Assembly (NCBI GenBank): GCA_038248505.1
Contig: JBBRXJ010000047.1
Span: 1-27,731 of the forward strand
Length of the DNA: 27,731 nucleotides
Direction: 5' to 3'
DNA from: JBBRXJ01 sp038248505
GTDB lineage: Bacteria > Bacteroidota > Bacteroidia > Bacteroidales > JBBRXJ01
In this document: piece by piece, positions 1 through 6,735 of the stretch
How the letters are laid out: each line of letters starts with the position of its first letter
How positions within the stretch are numbered: the first letter of the stretch is position 1
The notes under the pieces: generated by a model
Told to the model about the DNA's origin: nothing
The model's input: the letters and a program-made list of their open reading frames with translations, nothing else
Database searches by the model: none
Program-made: the position numbers and the translations under genes

Positions 1-221
1 AGCTGTGCATATCGACAAATATTATAAGTTAGGTTCATCATCCCTATTTTTGCTTTTGCCCTAGCAAAGCCGATTGTTCTTATAATAGAACCCTCCCTGC
101 TGTTTTCAACGATATTCCAGTGTATATATTTGTTCAGTTTTTGAAGCTGATCACCAAGTTTGGTAAGCTTTTCAATCAAAAAGTGATCATCAAATAAGCC
201 AAGTGAGTTGATGTTTTTCAT
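1..221 (-). pseudogene. IS5-family transposase with the catalytic middle deleted
   Basis: The frame starts at ATG 221-219 and stays open to the window edge (73 codons seen). Residues 1-36 (MKNINSLGLFDDHFLIEKL and onward to the KYIHWNIV stretch) look like the N-terminus of a Bacteroidota IS5-type transposase. The next residues (ENSREGSIIRTIGFARAKAK, then IGMMNLTYNICRYAQ) are what normally forms the extreme C-terminus of the same protein. Full-length relatives are about 320-340 residues, so roughly 240 codons carrying the DDE catalytic residues are missing, and the join is in frame. The product cannot catalyse transposition. It could only be a miniature derivative mobilised in trans, or simply a dead copy. 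Family placement rests on recognising both ends and was not searched. Confidence 0.7.
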
Positions 222-322
222 AATCTTTGTTTTTCTCTAAAATAAGCAATATGCACAAGGAAAACAAGGATATGTCACTAACAATCAGGTATATATATTA
301 ACAATGGGTTTTAGAGATGCCC
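1..322 (-). mobile_element. IS5-type insertion sequence, internally deleted, cut by window edge
   Basis: This stretch holds the transposase-start side of an IS5-type element. The likely outer end is the sequence at 306-322, read on the minus strand as GGGCATCTCTAAAACCC. It abuts TTAA (323-326), which fits the YTAR-type target duplications known for part of the IS5 family. On the other side of that boundary lies the remnant of a different gene (340-453), which supports an insertion point here. The second terminal repeat is outside the window, so the end assignment is inferred from position and gene context and not from a matched inverted repeat. Confidence 0.55.
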
Positions 323-453
323 TTAAGTCATTTTAATCATTAGTACTCAAACGGTGTTAATCCAAAAGTTGCTTTCGAAATCTCTGCTGTCAAAATCGAA
401 TATTCAATTTTCTCTTTAATCCCACGATTTTCCGATTCTTCAGTCAAATAGGC
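323..453 (-). pseudogene. BRO-family (phage antirepressor-like) gene remnant
   Basis: Read on the minus strand from 453, the frame gives AYLTEESENRGIKEKIEYS followed by ILTAEISKATFGLTPFEY, then a TAA at 342-340. This matches from memory the C-terminal half of BRO N-terminal-domain proteins, whose usual wording is LTDEW-x-RG and AEISKATFG-TPSEYK-LKGL. Beyond the first stop the homology continues in the same frame as stop-stop-LK-stop-LKG, where relatives read KxLKGLK, so at least three nonsense changes have accumulated. The fragment is then cut off at the presumed end of the IS5-type element. Upstream it is cut at about 453, where an IstB tail on the opposite strand begins. It is non-functional. 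Confidence 0.6.
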
Positions 454-455
454 GA

Positions 456-553
456 GCATGACAGTAGCGGATACAATATTTGACAGAATCGTTCATAATA
501 CACATCGAATTGAACTTACAGGAGAGCTGCTTCGTATGTGAAGCAAAAAATAA
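456..553 (+). pseudogene. IS21-family IstB C-terminal remnant
   Basis: In the plus frame from 461 the translation is TVADTIFDRIVHNTHRIEL followed by TGELLRM, a TGA at 539-541, then SKK and TAA at 551-553. The wording closely follows the end of IstB, the AAA+ helper ATPase of IS21 elements (usually T-I-A-D-A-I-L-D-R-L-V-H-N-A-H-R-I-E-L-KGES-xRK). The TGA seems to be a nonsense change just before the native stop. The residues expected just upstream (IGE) appear in another frame at 450-458, which points to a frameshift. Nothing of the ATPase core remains. It sits head to head with the BRO-family remnant, so a deletion or rearrangement has joined two unrelated mobile genes. Confidence 0.6.
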
Positions 554-641
554 TGCATTATAAACAAAATGATAACACAACGAACAATGCAATTTACTTC
601 CTGACCCAAAATATTGAACTAATTTGGAGGGTATAAAAACT

Positions 642-677
642 AAAAAAACCTTAAACATAAGCGTTTAAGGTTTTTTT
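642..677. terminator. Bidirectional rho-independent terminator
   Basis: A perfect 15-bp inverted repeat (642-656 with 663-677) encloses a 6-base loop ATAAGC. The outer seven pairs are A:T, so both transcripts end in a U run. On the minus strand it lies 14 bases past the 3' end of tRNA-Asp and is its natural terminator. On the plus strand it would stop anything read out of the mobile-element remnants. Confidence 0.85.
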
Positions 678-691
678 ACTTGAATTATTAG

Positions 692-765
692 CGGTCCGGA
701 CGGGACTCGAACCCGCGACCCCCTGCGTGACAGGCAGGTATTCTAACCAACTGAACTACCGAACC
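692..765 (-). tRNA. tRNA-Asp (anticodon GTC)
   Basis: The minus strand folds as a complete cloverleaf. The acceptor GGTTCGG pairs with CCGGACC, with one G:U pair. The D arm is GTTC-AGTTGGTTA-GAAT, the anticodon stem CCTGC/GCAGG holds the loop CTGTCAC, and the T arm contains GGTTCGAGTCC. The anticodon GTC reads Asp codons, and the discriminator is G, as expected for tRNA-Asp. No CCA is encoded. It has its own promoter (782-812) and terminator (642-677), so it is transcribed alone. Confidence 0.95.
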
Positions 766-781
766 GTTTTTTCAAGTGTCG

Positions 782-812
782 CAAATTTAGAGTTTTATTT
801 ATATTTCACAAA
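782..812 (-). promoter_or_regulatory. Bacteroidota-type promoter of tRNA-Asp
   Basis: On the minus strand a TTTG (812-809) is followed after 19 bases by TAAATTTG (789-782). This is a full match to the Bacteroidota primary-sigma consensus TTTG-N(17-20)-TAnnTTTG. Transcription would start around 775, about ten bases before the tRNA 5' end. It lies in the short gap behind the rsmD stop codon. Confidence 0.75.
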
Positions 813-828
813 GAATTTGCGGACTATT

Positions 829-1371
829 TTATTTTATTTTCGATTCTTTAAAGAAACTAAAATGAACCGCACCGTAATTTCTTAGCTCGAAAAAGTAAGG
901 ATTCTTGCTAAAGTTTTGATTTTTTGAGTGTTCAAGAATAAACCAGCCATCTGGTTTTAATAACTTCCCTAATACAAAATCGGGTACTTGAATTAGTTTC
1001 TTGTCATCATAAGGTGGATCGGCAAAAACAATGTCGTATTTACCAGTTGTTGACTGCAAAAAGCGATAAACGTCGGCTTTTATAATGTGCAAGCCTTCAG
1101 CACCCAAAATTAAGGCGTTTTTTCGTATCGCTTCTAAATGAATGCTATCTGAATCTAACAAGGTAATATCTTTGCAGCCACGTGACGAAAACTCAAAACT
1201 TATACTACCTGTGCCTGAAAACAAATCAAGAACGCGAATTTCTTCAAAATCAAAATGATTGTTTAGAATATTAAATAGGCTCTCACGCGCCATATCAGTA
1301 GTTGGTCTTGCTCTCAGATTTTTTGATAAATGCAGAATCCGCCCACCATATTCACCGCCTGTTATGCGCAA
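829..1371 (-). CDS. rsmD: 16S rRNA (guanine966-N2)-methyltransferase RsmD
   Basis: RsmD transfers a methyl group from S-adenosylmethionine to N2 of G966 in 16S rRNA during assembly of the small ribosomal subunit. The 180-residue length is normal for the family. Seen in the sequence: the N-terminal RITGGEYGGR, the family stretch RPTTDMARESLFN (residues 22-34), the SAM-binding motif LDLFSGTGSISFE (48-60), an acidic residue for the SAM ribose in LLDSD (71-75), and the catalytic DPPY (118-121). The start codon lies inside the end of the upstream DUF3822 gene (10-base overlap), so the two are translated from one message. This gene pair is common in Bacteroidota. Confidence 0.95.
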   Translation of the reverse strand: MRITGGEYGGRILHLSKNLRARPTTDMARESLFNILNNHFDFEEIRVLDLFSGTGSISFEFSSRGCKDITLLDSDSIHLEAIRKNALILGAEGLHIIKADVYRFLQSTTGKYDIVFADPPYDDKKLIQVPDFVLGKLLKPDGWFILEHSKNQNFSKNPYFFELRNYGAVHFSFFKESKIK

Positions 1372-2204
1372 AATCCTAAATTATAAAGATTTAAATAATT
1401 ATGACATGGCAGTGCACTAAATGTATAGCTAAAGCTGTATTTTGAGGGTAATTTCTCTATGCGAAGCTCTGGTAAATATTGTTTTAATAGTTCAAATGCT
1501 GCGCTCCCACTAATTATGTCTCCACTCACAAAAACTTTTGTAGTAAGCGCATCCATGTTCTGTTTTTTTAAGGTGTGTACTATATAATACAACCAATCAT
1601 TTTCATTTTTAGCTGTATACATGGTGTTTGATAATAATTTTTGTTTGTCAGTTGCCAGTACATCAATAAAACCTGAAGAAATGAAAGCGTGTATTTCTGC
1701 TGCTGAGGAAGAAGCTAGTGAGGCATTAATAAAAACGCTATTGTGATGATATAAGGTAATCTGCTTCACTGTTTTTCGTATAACATTAAGGATATTACTG
1801 CTTACGGGAAATAATTGCACTGCTCCCGCTTCAGGTAATAAATTATAATGTATCTCATCATAATCATTAAGCATTCGGTTTAGCTCAAGAATGCTTTTAG
1901 CTTTGCTGACTTCAAAAAACTTTTCGGGCACCAAGGTTGCCATGTTATTTAAAACCATAAAACGGCATTTTGCAAAACATAAGCCGAGTATATCATCCTC
2001 TTTTAAAATATCACTTAACTGATCGCAAATAACATCTTCATTTACCGATGTTTTAATGGGATATTGCTTTAAAAGAATGTATTTATTTCGTACCGTATCT
2101 AGCACACAGAAGGAAAAAGCATCTGGGGCAAGCTGAATCGAAAGATGATACGAGCTTGCTTGATGTTTATCAAAAGTTTCGTCTGCTAGAATTATCTTTT
2201 GCAT
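1362..2204 (-). CDS. DUF3822 family protein
   Basis: This is a conserved Bacteroidota protein of unknown function, here 280 residues from the chosen start (MQKIILADETF). The frame is open nine codons further up, to an ATG at 2231. The internal ATG at 2204 is preferred because the residues before it look unstructured and it falls 7 bases after the upstream gene's stop. Seen: alternating hydrophobic strands such as FSFCVLDTVRNKYILL near the N-terminus and TLYHHNSVFINASL mid-protein, and a late TKVFVSGDIISGSAAFELL that resembles the nucleotide-proximal part of an actin/HSP70-type ATPase fold. I recall this family being placed near that fold, but that is not established here. Its constant link to rsmD suggests a link to RNA modification or simple operon inertia. 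Confidence 0.8.
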   Translation of the reverse strand: MQKIILADETFDKHQASSYHLSIQLAPDAFSFCVLDTVRNKYILLKQYPIKTSVNEDVICDQLSDILKEDDILGLCFAKCRFMVLNNMATLVPEKFFEVSKAKSILELNRMLNDYDEIHYNLLPEAGAVQLFPVSSNILNVIRKTVKQITLYHHNSVFINASLASSSAAEIHAFISSGFIDVLATDKQKLLSNTMYTAKNENDWLYYIVHTLKKQNMDALTTKVFVSGDIISGSAAFELLKQYLPELRIEKLPSKYSFSYTFSALPCHNYLNLYNLGFCA

Positions 2205-2211
2205 AGTACGA

Positions 2212-2826
2212 TTATTCCCAGTTACCAGCATTATTGCTGGCTTCAGTTAAGGAACCCACGCGTAAGCCTGGATATTTAGCTATTTTTAAACGTATATCGC
2301 TAAAGTTAACTCTCAACTGCCAGTCCATATCGCGTAATAAAACACTATCAGGTACTGCTGCTTCAAATACTTTAACTTTAACTTTTGAGCCAGTTATAAT
2401 TTCGCCAGCGCCTAATATAAAGGTGTCGTTTTTTGTAAATGGAACAAATGCTAATGAGTCAATAGGATAGTTAGCTGAGAACAAGGAGTCTAAAACACTA
2501 ATATTTATTGTATCGCGCGTAACAATACCTTGTTTTAATGCTTGCTCTTCGGTTAATGAATCAGGTACATTGCCAATGGCACGTACTACTTTAAATGAAT
2601 CGGTTTTAACAAACTGAATTAATTTTGAGAAGCTACCCGTAAAGCTCTCATAACGTGCTTTGTATGCAACTTCAATTTTTCGTATGTCTTTTAACTTGCT
2701 TATTGCTAACTCATAACGATGCTGTTGTTCTTCATTAAAACGTATTGGTTTCATAATACTCTGCACTAAAAAATACGAAAGTGCAACAACTAGAACGATT
2801 AGGATGATTTGTATGCTTGTTTTCAT
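2212..2826 (-). CDS. Membrane-anchored conserved hypothetical protein
   Basis: I do not recognise a named family. From the ATG at 2826 the protein has 204 residues: one N-terminal hydrophobic segment (residues 4-22, IQIILIVLVVALSYFLVQSI), then a charged helix (about 30-70, EEQQHRYELAISKLKDIRK) and a mostly beta, extracytoplasmic part ending in GNWE. The frame runs 22 codons further up, but those residues are of poor composition for a start region and the MKTSIQIIL start gives a normal signal anchor. It stops 7 bases before the DUF3822 gene. The three-gene set (this protein, DUF3822, rsmD) is a familiar Bacteroidota order. The topology suggests a periplasm-facing bitopic protein; its function is unknown. 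Confidence 0.75.
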   Translation of the reverse strand: MKTSIQIILIVLVVALSYFLVQSIMKPIRFNEEQQHRYELAISKLKDIRKIEVAYKARYESFTGSFSKLIQFVKTDSFKVVRAIGNVPDSLTEEQALKQGIVTRDTINISVLDSLFSANYPIDSLAFVPFTKNDTFILGAGEIITGSKVKVKVFEAAVPDSVLLRDMDWQLRVNFSDIRLKIAKYPGLRVGSLTEASNNAGNWE

Positions 2827-3024
2827 TGTGTAATAGATTATTTTTGTACGAAAGGTAAATATAAATTTATTATTAGATAAAATGCATCTCATATATTGCC
2901 GTAAAAATATAAAAAAACTTTGTGATAGAGAGCTACTTTAAAATAAGCTTCGTTATGATTAGCAAAAAGTGTATGCGTTATATTATTAAAAGATTTTCAT
3001 ATTCTTTAATCCCATTGTATTTCC

Positions 3025-4437
3025 GTGCTCTCAAACCATCTTAATCAGCTAATTCTATCAAAACTAGGCCATTCACCTACAAAAGGGCAAAGGGATGCAA
3101 TAACTGGGCTATCAGAATTTGTTTCGCTTGAGAGTGATCGTACCTTAGTGCTCATTAGAGGATACGCAGGAACGGGAAAAACAACACTTATAAGCGCCTA
3201 TGTAAAAGCATTAGCTGAGTTAAAACAATCGTGTGTTTTGCTTGCCCCCACTGGAAGGGCGGCCAAGGTATTATCGCAATACACCGCTTCACCCGCACTC
3301 ACTATTCATAAAAAGATATATCGGCAGCGTAGTGCTGGTGACGGTTTTGGAACTTTTGACCTCGACAGAAACCAACATTCAAATACATTTTTTATGGTAG
3401 ATGAAGCCTCCATGATATCAGATACGGCACCTGATTCTTCCATTTTTGGTTCTGGAAGATTATTAGAGGATCTGATGACCTATGTTAAAAGTGGAACAAA
3501 CTGTAAGTTAATTATAACAGGCGATACTGCGCAGCTACCCCCCATTGGTTTACCTCTTAGTCCCGCTCTCAGCCGCACGTATCTTGAGGGAACTGGCTTC
3601 AAAGTACTTGAGTTTTTACTACAAGAGGTAGTTCGTCAAACTCATGATTCGGGTATTTTATTTAATGCAACACGCATTCGTGAAGCAATTGATGCAGGAA
3701 CTAATAATCCGGTTTTCAGAACTGAAAGCTTTCCCGATGTGGTAAGACTTACAGGCGATCAGCTAATTGAAGAAATTTCAAAAGCCTATGATAAATTCGG
3801 GCAAGACGAAGTAATTGTTGTTAATCGATCAAACAAACGTGCCAATGGTTATAATATGGGCATTAGACGTGAAATTTTGTGGCGCGAAGAGGAACTTTGT
3901 CGGGGAGATATGATAATGATCGTTCGTAATAATTACCATTGGCTTCCCGACGATAAATCGCTCGATTTTATTGCTAATGGAGATATTGCGCGCATTGAGG
4001 CCATCTCTCAATTTGAGGAGCAATATGGATTTCGTTTTGCGAATGTACGCTTAACCTTACCCGATTACAATGATGTTTGTATAGATGCAAAAATTATGCT
4101 CGACACTTTATTAATAGAGTCGCCCGCCTTGCCTTATGAGCGAAATAAAGAATTGTACTATAAAGTATCTGAAGACTATAGCGAAATAAAAGACAAAAGA
4201 AAACGATTGAAGAAAGTTCGAGAAGATGCTTGGTTTGCTGCCCTACAAATAAAATATGCCTATGCCGTTACCTGCCATAAAGCGCAAGGTGGCCAATGGA
4301 AAGCCGTTTTTGTTGATCAAGGATATGTAAGCAAAGAAATGAAAACAAGCGAGTACTATCGTTGGCTCTATACCGCATTTACCCGAGCAACCGAAAATTT
4401 ATACCTGGTAGGTTTTCCTGACGAAGATTTTGAATAA
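3025..4437 (+). CDS. RecD/PIF1-like superfamily 1 DNA helicase
   Basis: This is an ATP-dependent DNA helicase of superfamily 1B, short (470 residues) compared with RecD2 (over 700). Seen in order: the Q-motif-like KGQRDAITGL (20-29), Walker A GYAGTGKTT (46-54), motif Ia LLAPTGRAAKVL (72-83), Walker B VDEASM (125-130), motif III ITGDTAQLPPIG, an insert in the middle (residues about 250-400), then the UvrD_C_2-type motif V CHKAQGGQW and motif VI WLYTAFTRATENLYLVG near the C-terminus. It begins with GTG; no ATG lies in a better place. It has no RecB or RecC partner nearby. It probably acts alone in DNA repair or replication. It is divergent from the 2212-2826 gene and convergent with the small Cys-rich gene. 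Confidence 0.9.
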   Translation: MLSNHLNQLILSKLGHSPTKGQRDAITGLSEFVSLESDRTLVLIRGYAGTGKTTLISAYVKALAELKQSCVLLAPTGRAAKVLSQYTASPALTIHKKIYRQRSAGDGFGTFDLDRNQHSNTFFMVDEASMISDTAPDSSIFGSGRLLEDLMTYVKSGTNCKLIITGDTAQLPPIGLPLSPALSRTYLEGTGFKVLEFLLQEVVRQTHDSGILFNATRIREAIDAGTNNPVFRTESFPDVVRLTGDQLIEEISKAYDKFGQDEVIVVNRSNKRANGYNMGIRREILWREEELCRGDMIMIVRNNYHWLPDDKSLDFIANGDIARIEAISQFEEQYGFRFANVRLTLPDYNDVCIDAKIMLDTLLIESPALPYERNKELYYKVSEDYSEIKDKRKRLKKVREDAWFAALQIKYAYAVTCHKAQGGQWKAVFVDQGYVSKEMKTSEYYRWLYTAFTRATENLYLVGFPDEDFE

Positions 4438-4445
4438 TGATCCTC

Positions 4446-4601
4446 TCAACAACACACATCCTTCTTTCCACAAGCATCGCAAGGTGTTTTCGATCGCACA
4501 GTACTTTTTCTTGGAATAAAGCTCTTTACAATTTTGTAAGACGCATACACGGCGGTTGCCGTAATGATAATATACACCACTATCTCCTGCACCATAATCA
4601 T
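4446..4601 (-). CDS. Small Cys-rich membrane protein, FeoB-associated type
   Basis: This is a 51-residue frame. Residues 1-20 (MIMVQEIVVYIIITATAVYA) form a single hydrophobic helix, followed by a basic stretch (SYKIVKSFIPRKSTVRSK) and a Cys-rich tail TPCDACGKKDVCC. That is C-x2-C-x5-CC, with the positive residues placing the tail in the cytoplasm. The design matches the small FeoB-associated Cys-rich membrane proteins, which sit beside ferrous-iron transporters and are thought to bind metal. No feoB lies in the window, so the iron link is by resemblance only. A second ATG at 4595 is an alternative start. It ends 8 bases from the convergent helicase stop, leaving no room for a terminator between them. 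Confidence 0.6.
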   Translation of the reverse strand: MIMVQEIVVYIIITATAVYASYKIVKSFIPRKSTVRSKTPCDACGKKDVCC

Positions 4602-4819
4602 ATTTTTAGTAAAGATAAATGATTAAATTATATTTCTTCTAAATAAGAGGGGGTTTTAAATTAATGATGTACTATATATATATATAGCAGTATATAAGGG
4701 CTTTACTTGCTTTTTTACTGAAATCGTTTTTTAATTGTGGCTTAATAGACAAAAAGAATGGTCGAATTTGCTGCAAAGCTATATAGTTGTGGTCATACAG
4801 TATATTCAAAAACATGAAT
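4602..4819. other. AT-rich intergenic region with (TA)7 tract
   Basis: I find no gene here. The stretch contains a (TA)7 run at 4673-4686 and must carry the promoter of the small Cys-rich gene, since that gene starts at 4601 and reads leftwards. No complete TTTG...TAnnTTTG pair is evident on either strand. Confidence 0.4.
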
Positions 4820-4852
4820 AAAAAAACCGGATGTCAACCCCTTAACATCCGG
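4820..4852 (-). terminator. Rho-independent terminator of the type IX cargo gene
   Basis: Read on the minus strand, an 8-bp stem CCGGATGT/ACATCCGG (4852-4845 with 4834-4827) with a 10-base loop is followed by a run of seven T. It lies 46 bases past the stop codon of the 4898-5683 gene. Confidence 0.8.
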
Positions 4853-4897
4853 CTATTGTAAAACCTAGAACAAAAAACAATAAATGAAAAACCTAAA

Positions 4898-5683
4898 CTA
4901 AAACATTAACTTTTTTACCATCGTTGATTGGTTATTACTAATTTGCAAAACATACATTCCTTTTAACGTATATGGCAATTTGATGGTAATATCTTCTGAA
5001 TTTTCTGTTGTTTTAAAAAGTAGCACTTTGCCTGAAAGATCAGTTAATTGAAGGTTTGTAATACCTTCAGTGCTTAAATTATTTATAACAAGCGTACCTG
5101 ATTCATTATAACAAATGAGTTCTTTTTTACTTGTATTAATTTGTTCTTCTGTTTCAGTTACTGTGCGTGAGGCAGCGGTAAATAGTAGCTCAAAACGTGA
5201 TGTATCAACTCCTTTTACGGGTGCATAAAAATCATAGGACATATCGGTCGATTTTAAATCAATCATTTCGCCTGTAGTTTTGTCAATAAGATATACGAAT
5301 TCAGCACCTGCAAAATTTGAGAGCATGCTCACTATTATGGTATGATTTCCAGCACGTCCAACTCGCAATCCAACGGTAACGCGTTTATCTGATGTAAAAT
5401 CACCAAACGAATTAATACTGAGTTGCTCTTTGCAATTGGTTAGTGTGTATAATTGAGGCATTGAATCGACGCTTGAAAACATTTTGTATGCATCATAACT
5501 GCCATCAAAACATGTAGTAGCCGAAGTACGGAAACGAACACAGGCTTCATCGCTTGCGTTACCTTTTTGTATAGCAATTTTTAAAATCTTTTGGGTGGCT
5601 TTTACTTCGGCCAAACAGCTATTTGGGCTTACAGAGAAAAGAATTAGGCTACCTACAATTGCTATAAAGATCCGAGTTTTCAT
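4898..5683 (-). CDS. Secreted protein with type IX secretion (Por) C-terminal sorting domain
   Basis: From ATG 5683 the product has 261 residues. It starts with a signal peptide (MKTRIFIAIVGSLILFSV, likely cleaved after CLA, about residue 25). The middle, roughly 30-180, is a beta-rich domain in which VYLIDKTTGEMIDL and FYAPVKGVDTSRFELLF resemble the stretch often found just before type IX sorting tails in Bacteroidota. The C-terminal 70 residues (NNLSTEGITNLQLTDLSGKV, then LKGMYVLQI and MVKKLMF) fit the type A sorting domain that directs export through PorU/SprA-type machinery. A longer frame reaches ATG 5713, but MKTRIF gives the proper signal peptide. The gene is alone, with its own terminator and with two CRP-like palindromes upstream. 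The function of the cargo is unknown. Confidence 0.85.
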   Translation of the reverse strand: MKTRIFIAIVGSLILFSVSPNSCLAEVKATQKILKIAIQKGNASDEACVRFRTSATTCFDGSYDAYKMFSSVDSMPQLYTLTNCKEQLSINSFGDFTSDKRVTVGLRVGRAGNHTIIVSMLSNFAGAEFVYLIDKTTGEMIDLKSTDMSYDFYAPVKGVDTSRFELLFTAASRTVTETEEQINTSKKELICYNESGTLVINNLSTEGITNLQLTDLSGKVLLFKTTENSEDITIKLPYTLKGMYVLQISNNQSTMVKKLMF

Positions 5684-5743
5684 ATCGCGTATATTTATGA
5701 TATAAAGATACAATCACAAATAGCGCTATTTTTTTTTATGCTG

Positions 5744-5757
5744 GTGATTTGAATCAC
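5744..5757. promoter_or_regulatory. CRP/FNR-type palindrome, proximal copy
   Basis: GTGA-TTTGAA-TCAC, with the inner arms extending to GTGATT/AATCAC, matches the GTGA-N6-TCAC core bound by CRP/FNR-family regulators. Its centre is about 67 bases before the start codon of the type IX cargo gene. Confidence 0.5.
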
Positions 5758-5765
5758 TTTTATGG

Positions 5766-5779
5766 GTGATTTCCGTCAC
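5766..5779. promoter_or_regulatory. CRP/FNR-type palindrome, distal copy
   Basis: GTGA-TTTCCG-TCAC is flanked by G and C to give GGTGA/TCACC arms. It lies exactly 22 bp from the proximal copy, which puts both sites on the same face of the helix. The pair sits between the miaA stop codon and the start of the cargo gene. Confidence 0.5.
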
Positions 5780-5820
5780 CTCGCATAGAGCAATTCCCAT
5801 GAAATTAAAGTCAAAAAAGA

Positions 5821-6735
5821 TTATTTTACTAACAAAGATGATATTAAGGTGTTTTGTAATATACAACTAGGCTCATCAAACCACACTATTTGCTTATCGC
5901 GTTTGAACCAAGTTATTTGACGTTTTGCATAATGCCTCGTATTTTGTTTTATTTGGTCAATAGCTTTTGATTTTGAGAGTTCACCACTAAAATAACGGAA
6001 CCACTCTTTATAACCAACTGTATTTAATGAATTCGGATGACGCTCCTGCCAAAGAGAAAATAATGTATGCGCCTCTTCTTCAAGCCCTGCCAACACCATT
6101 TCATCAACTCTATTATTTATCCTATTATATAAGGTGTTACGTTCGGGATTTATGGCTAGTTTAATTATGTTGAAATTTCGTTGTTTCTTAGTTCGAGTAA
6201 GGAAGGATGAATACGGTTTGCCCGTCATAGTGCTTATTTCTATTGCCTTTAAAACTCGTGCCGGATTTTGAAGGTCGCATGTCTGATAATACATTGGATC
6301 CAATCGTTTCAAATCCATACGTAAACTCTCAAAGCCTTCATTCTGCAAGCGTACCATTAATTCATTGCGCACAGCGCTATCAACATCAGGTAAATCGTCA
6401 ATACCATTACACACCGCATCAATATATAGACCGCTGCCACCGGTCATAATTACTACTTTATGATGTATAAAGAGCTCATTCAAAAGATGTAGTACTTCAC
6501 ACTCAAACATACTAGCATTATAGTAATCATTCACTGAAATGCTTTGAATGAAATGATGTTTAACTTTAGCGAGCAAATCATCAGATGGCACGGCAGTACC
6601 AATTCGCATTTCTTTATACATCTGCCGAGAGTCGGCTGAAATAATTTCGGTATTAAACTGCTTAGCAATTTCAACAGAAAGAATGGTTTTCCCTGATGCA
6701 GTGGGTCCGGTAATTATGAGAAGTGTGGATGTCAT
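5821..6735 (-). CDS. miaA: tRNA dimethylallyltransferase MiaA
   Basis: MiaA adds a dimethylallyl group to N6 of A37 in tRNAs that read codons starting with U. The length of 304 residues is normal. Seen: the P-loop GPTASGKT (10-17), the isopentenyl-substrate motif SADSRQMY (33-40) followed by RIGTAVPS, HHFIQSISVNDYYNASMFE (about 62-80), the GGSGLYIDAVCNGID block, and the tRNA-binding NPARVLKAIE and GKPYSSF. The start codon overlaps the stop of the upstream pRiA4b-like gene by one base (TAATG), so translation is probably coupled. It is the last gene of its run. Confidence 0.96.
   Translation of the reverse strand: MTSTLLIITGPTASGKTILSVEIAKQFNTEIISADSRQMYKEMRIGTAVPSDDLLAKVKHHFIQSISVNDYYNASMFECEVLHLLNELFIHHKVVIMTGGSGLYIDAVCNGIDDLPDVDSAVRNELMVRLQNEGFESLRMDLKRLDPMYYQTCDLQNPARVLKAIEISTMTGKPYSSFLTRTKKQRNFNIIKLAINPERNTLYNRINNRVDEMVLAGLEEEAHTLFSLWQERHPNSLNTVGYKEWFRYFSGELSKSKAIDQIKQNTRHYAKRQITWFKRDKQIVWFDEPSCILQNTLISSLLVK

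Noticed and set aside
440..658. 72-residue minus-strand frame over the remnants
   Set aside because: It runs antisense to the IstB tail and through the terminator, has no family features, and overlaps a better explained BRO-family frame.
4437..4622. 61-residue plus-strand frame behind the helicase
   Set aside because: It is the antisense shadow of the 51-residue Cys-rich membrane protein, which has a much better composition and family-like layout.
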